A stretch of DNA of 40,299 nucleotides from Alphaproteobacteria bacterium. Lineage in GTDB: Bacteria; Pseudomonadota; Alphaproteobacteria; UBA9219. Every line of letters starts with the position of its first letter. Position 1 is the stretch's first letter. Below are positions 27,089 to 34,997 of this stretch, in pieces. A program made the position numbers and the translations under genes. The stretch covers positions 1 to 40,299 of the forward strand of contig JAQUYN010000015.1 of NCBI GenBank assembly GCA_028691835.1. Direction: 5' to 3'. The notes beneath the pieces are model-generated. The model saw only the letters and a program-made list of their open reading frames with translations. It was not told where the DNA came from and did not search any database.

Positions 27089-27777
27089 GCGCCGCTCCCT
27101 GTCCCGAAAACCTTGCGCACAATGGCTGGCATTTCGCTGAGCGAGGTAATCATGAAATCAGGCTTGGCCGCAAGGATGCGCTCTGCCGCGCAATAGCCGC
27201 CAGCAATCCCGACGCCAAGAAAACCATAGTGATGCGCAATCTTGATTTCTTCAGGCGAGTCGCCGACGACAAGCGCTTTGCGAATATCATGTTTCTCGGT
27301 AAAGGCTTTCAGACGACTTCCCTTATCGGCCTTATGCATAATATCGGCAAGCTCGTGACAGCCATTCGCCAAAATTTTATCGAAATAAGGTTGCAGCCCC
27401 AGACGCTCAACATGGCTTGTGATAATTTTGACCGTGTGATTGCTTAGAATTGCGGCACGATTTCCGCGTGCTTTCAGTTCAGCCAAAAGCTTGCGCGCCC
27501 CGCGACGCAGCCGCAACGAGCATGCGCCTTCTTCGTAATAAGCGCCCCATGTCGCAAAAACTTCATCAAGCCTTTGTTCAAGATCTTGCTCTTTACAGCC
27601 AAGCCCGACATACATTTTTTTAAGCGGCATCACATAGGCTTTTTGATAGCCCTTCACCGTCGTTGGCGGAAGGCCGAACAAAGCCGTGGCGGCGTTTGTG
27701 GCTTCAACCGCACGCTTGGTATCCGCCAAAAGCGTTCCATTCCAGTCAAAAATAACAGCTTGTTGTGAAGGACTCAT
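27085..27777 (-). CDS. HAD-superfamily hydrolase inserted between sufC and sufD
   Basis: The 230-aa protein has HAD motif I FDWNGTL (nucleophile Asp and second Asp replaced by Asn), motif II AAILSNHT, a Lys in the cap-side helix, and motif IV VVGDSPEEIKIAHHYG. It resembles phosphoglycolate phosphatase-like enzymes, with an alpha-helical cap. The D-x-N variant of motif I occurs in some HAD proteins. Both ends are ATGA overlaps (with sufC and sufD), so it is translated together with them. The substrate is unknown. Its place in a suf operon may reflect co-expression rather than a shared pathway. Confidence 0.87.
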   Translation of the reverse strand: MSPSQQAVIFDWNGTLLADTKRAVEATNAATALFGLPPTTVKGYQKAYVMPLKKMYVGLGCKEQDLEQRLDEVFATWGAYYEEGACSLRLRRGARKLLAELKARGNRAAILSNHTVKIITSHVERLGLQPYFDKILANGCHELADIMHKADKGSRLKAFTEKHDIRKALVVGDSPEEIKIAHHYGFLGVGIAGGYCAAERILAAKPDFMITSLSEMPAIVRKVFGTGSGA

Positions 27778-28526
27778 GCGCCAACGCCTCCCTTCATTTC
27801 GCCATAGCCTTTTTCTTCAAGCTCAAGGGCAAGTTCGGGGCCTCCAGATTTTTCAATGCGGCCTGCCGCCAATACATGCACGCGATCGGGTTTGATGTAA
27901 TCCAAAAGGCGCTGATAATGTGTAATCACAAGCATCGAACGATCAGGGGCCCGCAAGGCGTTCACGCCGTCAGCCACAACGCGCAGCGCGTCAATGTCAA
28001 GCCCGCTGTCCGTTTCATCAAGGATGCACAAGCGCGGCTCCAACACCGCCATTTGAAGGACTTCGTTACGTTTTTTTTCACCGCCAGAAAAACCAACATT
28101 GACAGCGCGGCGTAACATTTCTTCGCTCATACCAAGTTCTTTGGCTTTGCCGCGCAACATTTTCAACATTTGCATGGCATCCAGTTCTTTCTCCCCACGC
28201 GCACGACGCACCGAGTTCAACGCCGTTTTTAAAAAGCTCATATTCGTGACGCCGGGAATTTCCACCGGATATTGAAAGGCCAGAAACACACCCGAAGCAG
28301 CACGTTCCTGCGGCGGCATGGCCAGCAAATCCCGCCCGTTCAGCGTCACGCTGCCTTCTTTGACGATATAGCCCGCACGCCCCGCCAACACATAGGAAAG
28401 CGTCGATTTCCCGGCCCCATTCGGCCCCATAATCGCATGCACTTCCCCATCAGGCAGAGTAAGATTCAGGCCCTTGAGAATATCGCGCCCTTCAATCCCC
28501 GCATGAAGATTTTTGATTTCAAGCAT
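27774..28526 (-). CDS. sufC: SufC, Fe-S assembly ATPase
   Basis: The 250-aa ABC-type ATPase has Walker A AIMGPNGAGKSTLSYVL, the Q-loop region FLAFQYPVEIPG, signature FSGGEKKRNEVLQMA and Walker B LCILDETDSGLDIDALRVV, all typical of SufC. It powers shape changes in the SufB-SufC-SufD scaffold. The ATG at 28526 lies 8 bp inside the end of the DUF559 gene, and the gene ends in an ATGA overlap with the HAD gene. Confidence 0.97.
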   Translation of the reverse strand: MLEIKNLHAGIEGRDILKGLNLTLPDGEVHAIMGPNGAGKSTLSYVLAGRAGYIVKEGSVTLNGRDLLAMPPQERAASGVFLAFQYPVEIPGVTNMSFLKTALNSVRRARGEKELDAMQMLKMLRGKAKELGMSEEMLRRAVNVGFSGGEKKRNEVLQMAVLEPRLCILDETDSGLDIDALRVVADGVNALRAPDRSMLVITHYQRLLDYIKPDRVHVLAAGRIEKSGGPELALELEEKGYGEMKGGVGA

Positions 28527-29175
28527 CTATGTTTTCCAGTTCTTCTCGTCCATTCATCTTGGGTTCTTTCATCCCGTGAGTTTTCTCTTCCACACAGGCA
28601 AGAATTGTTTCAACCACACCCTCAACATTCTCTAGAACGTCCTTGTTCGAAATCCTTAACACGCTATAGCCTTGGCTTTTCAAAAAGCAGTCTCGTTTAG
28701 CGTCATATTCCGACTGACAATCGTGCGAATCTCCATCTATCTCAACCAGCACTCTGGCGGACAGACAAGCAAAGTCGGCCACATAAGGATGCACTGGGTG
28801 CTGTCTTCTAAACTTATAACCACACCCCTTGCTTTGTGCCAGCAATGCGCCCCAAAGCTTGCGCTCAACAGGGCTGGCATTGTTCCGTAACTCTCGCGAC
28901 AGAATTATGTCTTGATGATTGTTTTTATGCCTTGCGCGGCGCGGTAAGCTTTCCGCCCCCCTTGCGGGGGAGGAAGAAAAATCTTGGCGTTGAGCCATCA
29001 ACGCCTTAGATTTTTCAGGTGGGGGGACAGAATCCGTTCCACCTTTTCCCGACCCCCATTCTGCAAAAACTAATGACTTGCTCAAGCAAGCCAAAGTTTT
29101 TGCTTCCTTCCCCGCAAGGGGGAAGGCTTGGCACGGCTCTTGCGGCAATACTGCTCTTTTCTTTGCAGTACTCAT
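28519..29175 (-). CDS. DUF559 (VSR-like endonuclease fold) protein with repeat-derived N-terminus
   Basis: The 218-aa frame has a DUF559 domain in its C-terminal part (about residues 90-200). Key segments are [51 protein letters not shown] and [20 protein letters not shown]. The D...E-x-D pattern resembles the very-short-patch-repair nuclease fold; the function of DUF559 proteins is unproven. Residues 16-77 or so are encoded by an imperfect palindromic element and are low in complexity. The ATG at 29175 overlaps the sufB stop as ATGA, and the end overlaps sufC by 8 bp, so the whole frame may be translated. A start at ATG 28998 or later would skip most of the element. Confidence 0.75.
   Translation of the reverse strand: MSTAKKRAVLPQEPCQAFPLAGKEAKTLACLSKSLVFAEWGSGKGGTDSVPPPEKSKALMAQRQDFSSSPARGAESLPRRARHKNNHQDIILSRELRNNASPVERKLWGALLAQSKGCGYKFRRQHPVHPYVADFACLSARVLVEIDGDSHDCQSEYDAKRDCFLKSQGYSVLRISNKDVLENVEGVVETILACVEEKTHGMKEPKMNGREELENIDA
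28946..29129. repeat. Imperfect inverted-repeat element inside the DUF559 reading frame
   Basis: The two arms, each about 80 bp, align in opposite orientation. Each arm has an outer CCCCCTTGCGGGG block, then AGGAAG, then a stem-loop flanked by A-runs and T-runs, for example AATCTTGGCGTTGAG and CAACGCCTTAGATT at 28980-29014. The inner part holds a G-run and C-run pair. The reading frame stays open through it on the minus strand. Confidence 0.8.
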
Positions 29176-30641
29176 CCTACGCTTCCTTCCAGACTGAGGC
29201 CGATGAGTTTTTGCGCTTCAACGGCAAACTCCATCGGCAGGTTCTGCATCACTTCGCGGCAAAACCCATTGACAATCAGAGCCATCGCATCTTCGGCACT
29301 AAGCCCTCGTTGCTGGCAATAAAAAAGTTGGTCGTCGCTCACTTTCGATGTCGTGGCTTCATGTTCAACGCGTGCCGATGGATCGCGAGATTCAATATAA
29401 GGCACCGTATGTGCGCCGCATTGATCCCCCACGAGCAAACTATCGCATTGCGTTTTGTTGCGGGCCCCATGCGCTGTGCGCGCAATCCTGACAAGCCCAC
29501 GATACGTCGCTTGCGAATGGCCAGCACTAATCCCCTTGGACACGATGGTCGAGTGCGTATGCTTGCCAATATGGATCATTTTAGTGCCCGTATCGGCTTG
29601 CTGTAAATTATTCGTGATCGCGACAGAATAAAAGGAGCCGGACGAATGATCCCCCTGCAAAATACAGCTTGGGTATTTCCATGTGATCGCCGAGCCCGTT
29701 TCCACCTGAGTCCACGAAATCTTTGAATGCTCACCGCGACACAAACCGCGCTTGGTTACAAAATTATAAATCCCGCCGCGCCCTTGTGCATCGCCTGGAT
29801 ACCAGTTTTGCACCGTTGCATATTTGATTTCAGCCCGATCAAGCGCCACAAGCTCAACCACGGCGGCATGAAGCTGGTTTTCATCCCGCTTGGGGGCCGT
29901 GCACCCTTCCAAATAGCTGACATAAGCATCATCATCGGCGACGATCAGCGTCCGCTCGAACTGCCCTGTGTTGGCGGCATTGATGCGAAAATAGGTTGAA
30001 AGTTCCATCGGGCAACGCACGCCCTTGGGCACATAAACAAACGAGCCTTCGGTAAAAACAGCGGCATTCAGCGCCGCATAATAATTATCGGCAGCCCCCA
30101 CAACAGAGCCTAAATATTTTTGAACAAGCGCAGGATGTGTTTGGATGGCTTCGGTCAACGAGCAAAAAACAACGCCTTTTTCCTCCAACGCCTTTTTATA
30201 GGTGGTCGCGACCGAAACACTGTCAAACACGGCATCAACAGCAACGGCTGGCGTTACGCCTGCCAAAATCTCTTGCTCACGCAAGGGAATGCCAAGTTTT
30301 TCGTATGTTTTGAGAAGTTCAGGGTCAACTTCATCAAGACTTTGTGGCCCCCCTTTTTTCTTCGGCGCGGCATAGTAATACGCATCTTGATAATCGATGG
30401 GCGGAAAAGAAACCTTGGCCCATTCCGGCGGCAACATCGTCAACCATTTGCGATAAGCCTTCAACCGCCACGCCAACAGCCAAGCGGGCTCGTTCTTTTT
30501 TCCGGAGATAAAACGCACAGTCTCTTCGGACAATCCCTTAGGAGAGGTCTCGGTTTCGACATCCGTAACAAACCCATACTTATAGGGTTCATCAAGAATT
30601 GTGTCATGTGGGGGGACTGTCTGGTTCATATGATTGAGCAT
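29172..30641 (-). CDS. sufB: SufB, Fe-S cluster assembly scaffold subunit
   Basis: The 489-aa protein has the full SufB layout: N-terminal [40 protein letters not shown], the central beta-helix, and [20 protein letters not shown] containing the Cys that in E. coli SufB accepts sulfur. The C-terminal end is [21 protein letters not shown]. It is the main scaffold of the SUF system. The ATG at 30641 lies 9 nt after iscR; an in-frame ATG at 30629 is an alternative. It ends in an ATGA overlap with the DUF559 gene. Confidence 0.97.
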   Translation of the reverse strand: MLNHMNQTVPPHDTILDEPYKYGFVTDVETETSPKGLSEETVRFISGKKNEPAWLLAWRLKAYRKWLTMLPPEWAKVSFPPIDYQDAYYYAAPKKKGGPQSLDEVDPELLKTYEKLGIPLREQEILAGVTPAVAVDAVFDSVSVATTYKKALEEKGVVFCSLTEAIQTHPALVQKYLGSVVGAADNYYAALNAAVFTEGSFVYVPKGVRCPMELSTYFRINAANTGQFERTLIVADDDAYVSYLEGCTAPKRDENQLHAAVVELVALDRAEIKYATVQNWYPGDAQGRGGIYNFVTKRGLCRGEHSKISWTQVETGSAITWKYPSCILQGDHSSGSFYSVAITNNLQQADTGTKMIHIGKHTHSTIVSKGISAGHSQATYRGLVRIARTAHGARNKTQCDSLLVGDQCGAHTVPYIESRDPSARVEHEATTSKVSDDQLFYCQQRGLSAEDAMALIVNGFCREVMQNLPMEFAVEAQKLIGLSLEGSVG

Positions 30642-30650
30642 CGCTTGGTC

Positions 30651-31076
30651 TTACGCCGTCACCTTTGTCGGGGCAAGATCCGACAAATACACAATTTCAA
30701 GTGACTGGCGGATAGCCTTATTCACGACAGTCCACCCCTCCTTAATCGGGCAGACATCAACAGCACAATCACATTCTTCTTTTCCTAACGCAACGCCAGC
30801 ACACTCCGTTAAACGAATAGGACCGTCCACAGCCTCGATAATGTTCGCAATCGAAATTTTGTTAGAAAAACGAGACAAACGATACCCGCCAGAAGCACCG
30901 CGTTGAGCCGCGACAATGTCGTGTTTTGATAAAAGCTTCATCAATTTTGCAACCGTAGGGAGGGGGAGCGTCGTTTCCATCGACAGGGACGCAGCCGACC
31001 ACGTTTGTCCTGAATTTGTTGCCATTTGGGTCAGAATAATGAACGCATAATCGGCTAGTTTGCTCATTCGCAGCAT
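30651..31076 (-). CDS. iscR: Rrf2-family (IscR-like) regulator of the suf operon
   Basis: The 141-aa protein has an N-terminal winged helix (LADYAFIILTQMA...SAASLSMETTLPLPTVAKLMKLL...RGASGGYRLSR). Its C-terminal region carries the cluster cysteines LTECAG...EECDCAVDVCPI. Such regulators bind a 2Fe-2S cluster and control Fe-S biogenesis genes according to cluster supply. It is the first gene of the suf transcript. The ATG at 31076 has a GGAG ribosome-binding site 6 nt upstream; the ATG at 31067 fits the family N-terminus but has weaker support. Whether this member is closer to IscR or to SUF-specific Rrf2 proteins is not settled. Confidence 0.93.
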   Translation of the reverse strand: MLRMSKLADYAFIILTQMATNSGQTWSAASLSMETTLPLPTVAKLMKLLSKHDIVAAQRGASGGYRLSRFSNKISIANIIEAVDGPIRLTECAGVALGKEECDCAVDVCPIKEGWTVVNKAIRQSLEIVYLSDLAPTKVTA

Positions 31077-31090
31077 GCCTCACTCCACAA

Positions 31091-31141
31091 ATAGTATCCG
31101 GTTGGTACTCTATGTTTATGCCCCGACTAGCATGGCGTCAA
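31091..31141 (-). promoter_or_regulatory. Putative iscR-suf promoter with overlapping imperfect palindrome
   Basis: On the minus strand TTGACG (31136-31141) is followed after 17 nt by TAAACA (31113-31118), a fair -35 and weak -10. Just downstream, in the transcription-start region, ATAGTATCC and GGTACTCTAT (31091-31113) form an imperfect palindrome. That is where an IscR-type repressor could bind. Both are inferred from spacing only. Confidence 0.4.
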
Positions 31142-31307
31142 CATATCTTTTCCTTCAGCCACGCGAGTCCACAGAAAGAAGATGAGCGAGCATGAAACCA
31201 TTTTAAAGACACGGTTCTTTACGAAAGGCAAGGGAAAGTGATGGAATGCCGCTGTCGTTGTTCTTTACGACGGAGGGTTCTTAAGGTGTTGATTTCACCC
31301 TTTCCTT
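31142..31307. other. Gene-free stretch upstream of iscR
   Basis: No open frame with family resemblance was found on either strand, and no tRNA or terminator could be supported. Together with the repeat elements and 31567-31739 it makes up the 660-bp space between the suf and flagellar clusters. Confidence 0.5.
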
Positions 31308-31384
31308 TAATACCAATCCGTCTATGAACTGACATATTGAGAGCGGCCCTTTCAATGAGTCCGTTCATAAACAGGTTGGTATAA
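31308..31384. repeat. Family A palindromic element, copy 3a (short, 77 bp)
   Basis: It starts TAATACCAATCCG and ends CAGGTTGGTATAA. It keeps the outer arms (TCTATGAACTGAC and GAGTCCGTTCATA pair imperfectly) plus a GAGCGGCCC block, but has lost the middle. It is directly joined to copy 3b. Confidence 0.85.
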
Positions 31385-31566
31385 TACCAACCGCCCGATG
31401 AACTGACGCGCTGGGTCATGAGCGGTTGCGAGGAGATAGCCTCTCGCCGGACAGTCCTCTCCTTAAAAAGCAAGGGGTGCCGTCCGGCAAGAGGAGTGCG
31501 AGGCGCAGAGCGAATGAGTAAAAACAATGCCACCAGTGAGTCCGCTCATAGACCCGCTGGTATAAT
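31382..31566. repeat. Family A palindromic element, copy 3b (full length, 185 bp)
   Basis: It starts TAATACCAACCGCC and ends CGCTGGTATAAT. It contains GAGCGGTTGCGAGGAG, the inner pairing arms CTCTCGCCGGAC and GTCCGGCAAGAG, and GCGAGGCGCAGAGCGA. It shares its left boundary bases with the right end of copy 3a. Confidence 0.92.
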
Positions 31567-31739
31567 ATCGCAGCCCCGGCATGTATCTTCCTATCGTCGA
31601 ACAGCATCACGCCCTGACCGCTGGGCGAGCCTCGGATACGTTGCGGGGACATTTGGCACGCCCCAGCCTTCGAAAACAATCTGCGGTTACGAAGGAAAGC
31701 GCCCGTAAGGCGACTCGTTCGATTCGGGAAAGCAGCCGC
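31567..31739. other. Gene-free stretch downstream of motE
   Basis: No gene could be supported. Short frames on both strands are interrupted and match no family I recognise. A weak CGCC/GGCG hairpin followed by CTTTCC lies just after the motE stop on its strand (about 31695-31715) and is too poor to call a terminator. Confidence 0.4.
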
Positions 31740-32384
31740 TTATTTGACTTGAGGCAATTGATCCTGTTTGGTCAAAGCCGTTGTGATTTCCTTGGCCTTT
31801 TCAGGATTCATCTCGGCCAAAACGGCAGCTGTGCGGGCTGCCTTCATTTTTTGAACAACGCCCAATAAAATTGGCATGTCCAAAGTTTCAAAGATCTTGG
31901 CCGCTTCCTTGGGCTTCATAATTTCATAAATCTTCACAAGGTTTTCAAGCTGGGCTTGTTGGGCGGCACTGGCCTGCCCCAGTAATGTCTGGATCTGCGT
32001 GCGCATCGTTTCCATTTCTTTGATCTTTTGATCGACCCGTTTTTCAGTTATGGACACAAACGCTTCGCGTTCATCCAGTTCCTGCGCACGCTTGTCAAGT
32101 TGATCTCGGCGGCCAATCATCTGCTTATACAAATCGCTTTCCGGCGATGAAGATTCTTGTGATGACGTGCGGCGAGTTTCTTGCTGTGGCGCATCATCAG
32201 GCTTGGTTTTCGCATCAACTGCTGGGGCTTCTGTTTTAGCCTCGGGGGAAGCCTGCACCTGTTGCACAGGAGAAAATAGTTGTCCTTGCACAAGAGCGCC
32301 CCAGATATCCCCCATGCGCAAACCCATAACAAGAATGCCAAGAAACATCATCAAAATAAGTAAAAAGCGCGGCGAAGTTCTCAT
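31740..32384 (-). CDS. motE: MotE-family flagellar protein (FlbE-like)
   Basis: The 214-aa protein has an N-terminal membrane or signal segment (FLLILMMFLGILVMGL) and a Pro/Ala/Glu-rich linker. A coiled coil follows (about residues 88-140, RRDQLDKRAQELDEREAF...), with a C-terminal MgtE-N-like helical domain (IYEIMKPKEAAKIFETLD...VVQKMKAARTAAVLAEMNPEKA). In rhizobia MotE is a periplasmic chaperone for the motor protein MotC; in Caulobacter the related FlbE is needed for flagellar function. It is 15 nt downstream of the DUF6468 gene in the fliL-fliM string. Confidence 0.85.
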   Translation of the reverse strand: MRTSPRFLLILMMFLGILVMGLRMGDIWGALVQGQLFSPVQQVQASPEAKTEAPAVDAKTKPDDAPQQETRRTSSQESSSPESDLYKQMIGRRDQLDKRAQELDEREAFVSITEKRVDQKIKEMETMRTQIQTLLGQASAAQQAQLENLVKIYEIMKPKEAAKIFETLDMPILLGVVQKMKAARTAAVLAEMNPEKAKEITTALTKQDQLPQVK

Positions 32385-32399
32385 ATCCTGATGATGTCC

Positions 32400-32900
32400 T
32401 TATCCAAGTTTTTCAAGCGCACGCAAAAGTTCTCGTTCCGCGCTAGATGGCACTTTATTAGAAGAGGCCAACGCACTTTTCATTTCATGAACGAGGGGCT
32501 TGGTCGATTTTGGCAATGCTGGTGCCTTTTCTTGGACTGGGCGTGACGCCAGAGGAGGCGGTGCAGCAGCCACGTGTGAGATCTGGGTTGCCGACTGCGA
32601 TAAGCGATTAGCGATCACATCTGCGCTTTCGGTCAAAAAGTTCAGCTCGTCTCGCAACATCTGACCTTTTTCAATGAGTCGCTCCAAATCATCCCCACAT
32701 GTGCGTGCCGTTGTCTTTAGCCCCAGAATACCGGCTTCCGCACGCGATACCGTGGCATTAAATTGCCCAATAAACCGTTCCATCTCCAAGCGGCCCTTAC
32801 GCATGTCTGCTAATTGAGATGTGAGTTTCATAGCATAACGGATGCCTGCGGCTAAAAGGCCGATGAGCACAACATCCAAAAGAAAACTAATATAATTCAT
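32400..32900 (-). CDS. DUF6468 flagellar-operon protein
   Basis: The 166-aa protein has one N-terminal membrane helix (FLLDVVLIGLLAAGIRYAM). A long amphipathic helix with heptad-like pattern follows (LADMRKGRLEMERFIGQFNATVSRAE...LERLIEKGQMLRDEL), then a Pro/Ala-rich tail ending in ERELLRALEKLG. This matches the DUF6468 proteins found between fliM and motE in alphaproteobacteria. No function is established; a bitopic membrane protein near the motor is a reasonable guess. It follows fliM by 7 nt and precedes motE by 15 nt. Confidence 0.8.
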   Translation of the reverse strand: MNYISFLLDVVLIGLLAAGIRYAMKLTSQLADMRKGRLEMERFIGQFNATVSRAEAGILGLKTTARTCGDDLERLIEKGQMLRDELNFLTESADVIANRLSQSATQISHVAAAPPPLASRPVQEKAPALPKSTKPLVHEMKSALASSNKVPSSAERELLRALEKLG

Positions 32901-32907
32901 GTCTGCC

Positions 32908-33975
32908 CTATTGAGGTTTTAAGGCATCGTGCATGACAACATCGTCCACACGCACCGCAATATTATCATTCAACGACCCCATGCGCCCCTTAAACAAGGT
33001 TACATCGCCAGCACGCAAGGCCACGAGATCGTCCGGCTTTACATTCAGCATAATCTTGGACCCGACCTTCCAATTCATCACATCGCCCAGCGACATCGCA
33101 ACTTCGTCAAGCACGGCATCCATATGCATATTGGTCATTAAAAGTTCATTTCCCAAATGGGTTTCCCAAATAGAGTCACGACCAAATTTTTCACCCATAA
33201 ACATTTGAAGCAAAAGCTCACGCACCGGCTCCAACGTTGCATATGGGATCAAGATTTCAATGCGTCCGCCGCGATCTTCCATATCGATGCGAAGTTTAGC
33301 CAAAACGGCAGCATTTGCTGGGCGAGCAATTGTTGCAAAACGTGGGTTCGTTTCCAAACGATCAAAGCGGAACGTCACGGGCGACAACGGATCAAACGCA
33401 CCACTAACATCGGCCAAAATGACGCGAACAAGCCGCTCGACAAGGTTGCGTTCAATGGTTGTGTAGGGACGACCTTCAATGCGCATAGCCGCCGTGCCAC
33501 GCCGCCCCCCCAACAACACGTCCACAATTGAATAAATCATGGCGCTATCGATGGTCATCAGCGCAGAATTGTCCCACTCCTCAGCCTTAAACACAGCAAG
33601 CATTGCGGGTAAAGGAATAGAGTTCAGATAATCGCCGAAACGAACCGAAGTAATTTGATCGAGGCTGACTTCAACGTTATCAGACGTAAAATTACGCAGG
33701 CTGGTTGACATCATGCGGACCAAACGGTCAAACACGACTTCCAACATCGGCAAGCGTTCATAATTGACAAGCGCGCTGTTGATCAGCGCCATAATGCCAG
33801 AATTTTCAGTTGCCTGCGAGGCCCCGCCAAAACCCAAAAGCGAGTCAATTTCGTTTTGACTTAAAACACGCGCTGCGCCGCCTTCAGCCGAATCACCACC
33901 TTCAGCCATAGCCGCCCATTCGGCAGCTTGGCGTTCTTCTTCTGACATCTCTTCGGGTGGTTGCTCGTCAGTCAT
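32908..33975 (-). CDS. fliM: FliM, flagellar motor switch protein
   Basis: The 355-aa protein has the LSQNEIDSLLGFGG segment near residue 40, the N-terminal motif through which FliM binds CheY-P. It is preceded here by an acidic extension of about 35 residues. The middle domain (YERLPMLEVVFDRLVRMMSTSLRNF, GDYLNSIPLPAMLAVFKAEEW) and the C-terminal SpoA domain (VGSKIMLNVKPDDLVALRAGDVTLFKGRMG) follow. It forms the C-ring with FliG and FliN. The ATG at 33975 is chosen over a TTG at 33999. It lies about 100 nt after fliL. Confidence 0.95.
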   Translation of the reverse strand: MTDEQPPEEMSEEERQAAEWAAMAEGGDSAEGGAARVLSQNEIDSLLGFGGASQATENSGIMALINSALVNYERLPMLEVVFDRLVRMMSTSLRNFTSDNVEVSLDQITSVRFGDYLNSIPLPAMLAVFKAEEWDNSALMTIDSAMIYSIVDVLLGGRRGTAAMRIEGRPYTTIERNLVERLVRVILADVSGAFDPLSPVTFRFDRLETNPRFATIARPANAAVLAKLRIDMEDRGGRIEILIPYATLEPVRELLLQMFMGEKFGRDSIWETHLGNELLMTNMHMDAVLDEVAMSLGDVMNWKVGSKIMLNVKPDDLVALRAGDVTLFKGRMGSLNDNIAVRVDDVVMHDALKPQ

Positions 33976-34077
33976 GGGCTCATGTCTAGATAGAAACAAA
34001 GATTAGATCGGGACAACAGATTCTACCTACCCTACACATGTAAGACAAACAATATCTTTCCCGCGATCAGAAGCAAC

Positions 34078-34728
34078 CTATTGCACCAACATTTCTTGAA
34101 ACAACACGTCACGCACGCGTATAGGCTGAACGGCCTCAGTCACGCGCAGTAAAAGCTCTTCTCTCAATCGGTAAAGGCCCGCCGACCCCCGCAGATCTTC
34201 AATCCTCAGCTCACGCAAATAGACCTGAAAATGGTCAATAATGCGGGGCTTAAGCGCCTCAATGGCAGGAACATCCTTTTCGCTCGCCAGTTCAAGACTG
34301 GCCCTAATTTTAAGAAAGTTAGGTCGCTTCCCATCGCCGCTGAGATTTACAAGAATGTCGCCCAACGAATAAAAAGTTGGCGCAGCATGTTCGTCTTGCT
34401 CAACGGCAGGAACGTCCCCATGCTCTGTTTTCCTTACGGCTTGTGAACCCTCCCCATGGGCACCTTCGCCAGCGCCCTCAGCCGCGACACCGCCCTCCCC
34501 CTCTTTTGGGTGGCTACCACCTAAGATGCCAGAAAAGTATAGCCCCGCCCCGCCGCCGCCCAACAACAACACAACGGCAACACCAATAATAATGAGCAGT
34601 TTGGGAGACAGCTTTTTCTTGGGTGGGTTAAGGCCTTCTTCGCCTTGACCTTCTTCACCGTCCTCTTGTGGAGTCTCGGCTGGCTCTTCACTCTTATCTG
34701 CTTTATCTGCCTTCTCAGTTTTCGCCAC
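34078..34728 (-). CDS. fliL: FliL, flagellar basal-body-associated protein
   Basis: The 216-aa protein has a charged Lys/Glu N-terminus, one membrane helix (KLLIIIGVAVVLLLGGGGAGLYF) and a Gly/Glu/His-rich linker. The periplasmic FliL domain contains FYSLGDILVNLSGDGKRPNFLKIRASLEL and ends VRDVLFQEMLVQ. FliL surrounds the stator units and affects torque. GTG 34728 is the best start because a GAGGGAG ribosome-binding site lies 6 nt upstream; nothing supports the longer frame to 34773. It is divergent from flgF. Confidence 0.92.
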   Translation of the reverse strand: MAKTEKADKADKSEEPAETPQEDGEEGQGEEGLNPPKKKLSPKLLIIIGVAVVLLLGGGGAGLYFSGILGGSHPKEGEGGVAAEGAGEGAHGEGSQAVRKTEHGDVPAVEQDEHAAPTFYSLGDILVNLSGDGKRPNFLKIRASLELASEKDVPAIEALKPRIIDHFQVYLRELRIEDLRGSAGLYRLREELLLRVTEAVQPIRVRDVLFQEMLVQ

Positions 34729-34757
34729 GATTTGCTCCCTCACGCCTACAGCCACCA

Positions 34758-34786
34758 AATGTAACTGAAACAATATTGGTTAACAA
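34758..34786 (-). promoter_or_regulatory. Putative sigma-70-type promoter of fliL
   Basis: On the minus strand TTGTTA (34781-34786) and TACATT (34758-34763) are separated by 17 nt. Each matches the consensus at four of six positions. The inferred start of transcription leaves a leader of about 25 nt before the GTG at 34728. This is inference from sequence only. Confidence 0.4.
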
Positions 34787-34832
34787 GCCGTTAGTCTTTG
34801 ACGATTGAGAAAATATCTCGCCCGTGTGTTTT

Positions 34833-34849
34833 GCGGCAGTTTCTGCCGC
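34833..34849. promoter_or_regulatory. Perfect palindrome, candidate enhancer (FlbD/ftr-like) site between fliL and flgF
   Basis: GCGGCAG and CTGCCGC flank TTT, giving a perfect 7-bp inverted repeat. It lies about 77 bp upstream of the sigma-54 -24 element, a normal distance for an activator site. CGGCA/TGCCG half-sites resemble my recollection of Caulobacter ftr elements bound by FlbD; that resemblance is from memory and not verified. A simple hairpin in an untranslated leader of fliL is the alternative. Confidence 0.5.
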
Positions 34850-34923
34850 GCTACGCCTTTCGCCTCAGGACCCTTGCGCAACCAAAACAATTTAACATGC
34901 TGATAAGATATACAAACATAGGT

Positions 34924-34940
34924 TTGGCACGGAGTCTGCA
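34924..34940 (+). promoter_or_regulatory. Sigma-54 (RpoN) promoter of flgF operon
   Basis: TTGGCACGGAGTCTGCA matches the -24/-12 consensus TTGGCACG-N4-TTGCA with one mismatch. It keeps the essential GG (34926-34927) and GC (34938-34939) spaced by 10 nt. Transcription would begin near 34951, leaving about 47 nt before the flgF ATG at 34998. Sigma-54 control of rod and hook genes is well known in flagellated alphaproteobacteria. Confidence 0.82.
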
Positions 34941-34997
34941 AGGAAGAGGCAAAACCTAAGACAACGGCCCCTTCGCTTGGGGCGTGGAGAAAAAAAG

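Noticed and set aside
31219..31679. Short open frames on both strands around 31.2-31.7 kb
   Set aside because: They run through the family A repeats and equivalent frames occur in other copies, so they are not genes.
31690..31739. Possible tRNA because of a GTTCGATTC sequence
   Set aside because: The flanking stem pairs poorly and no acceptor, D or anticodon arm can be drawn upstream.
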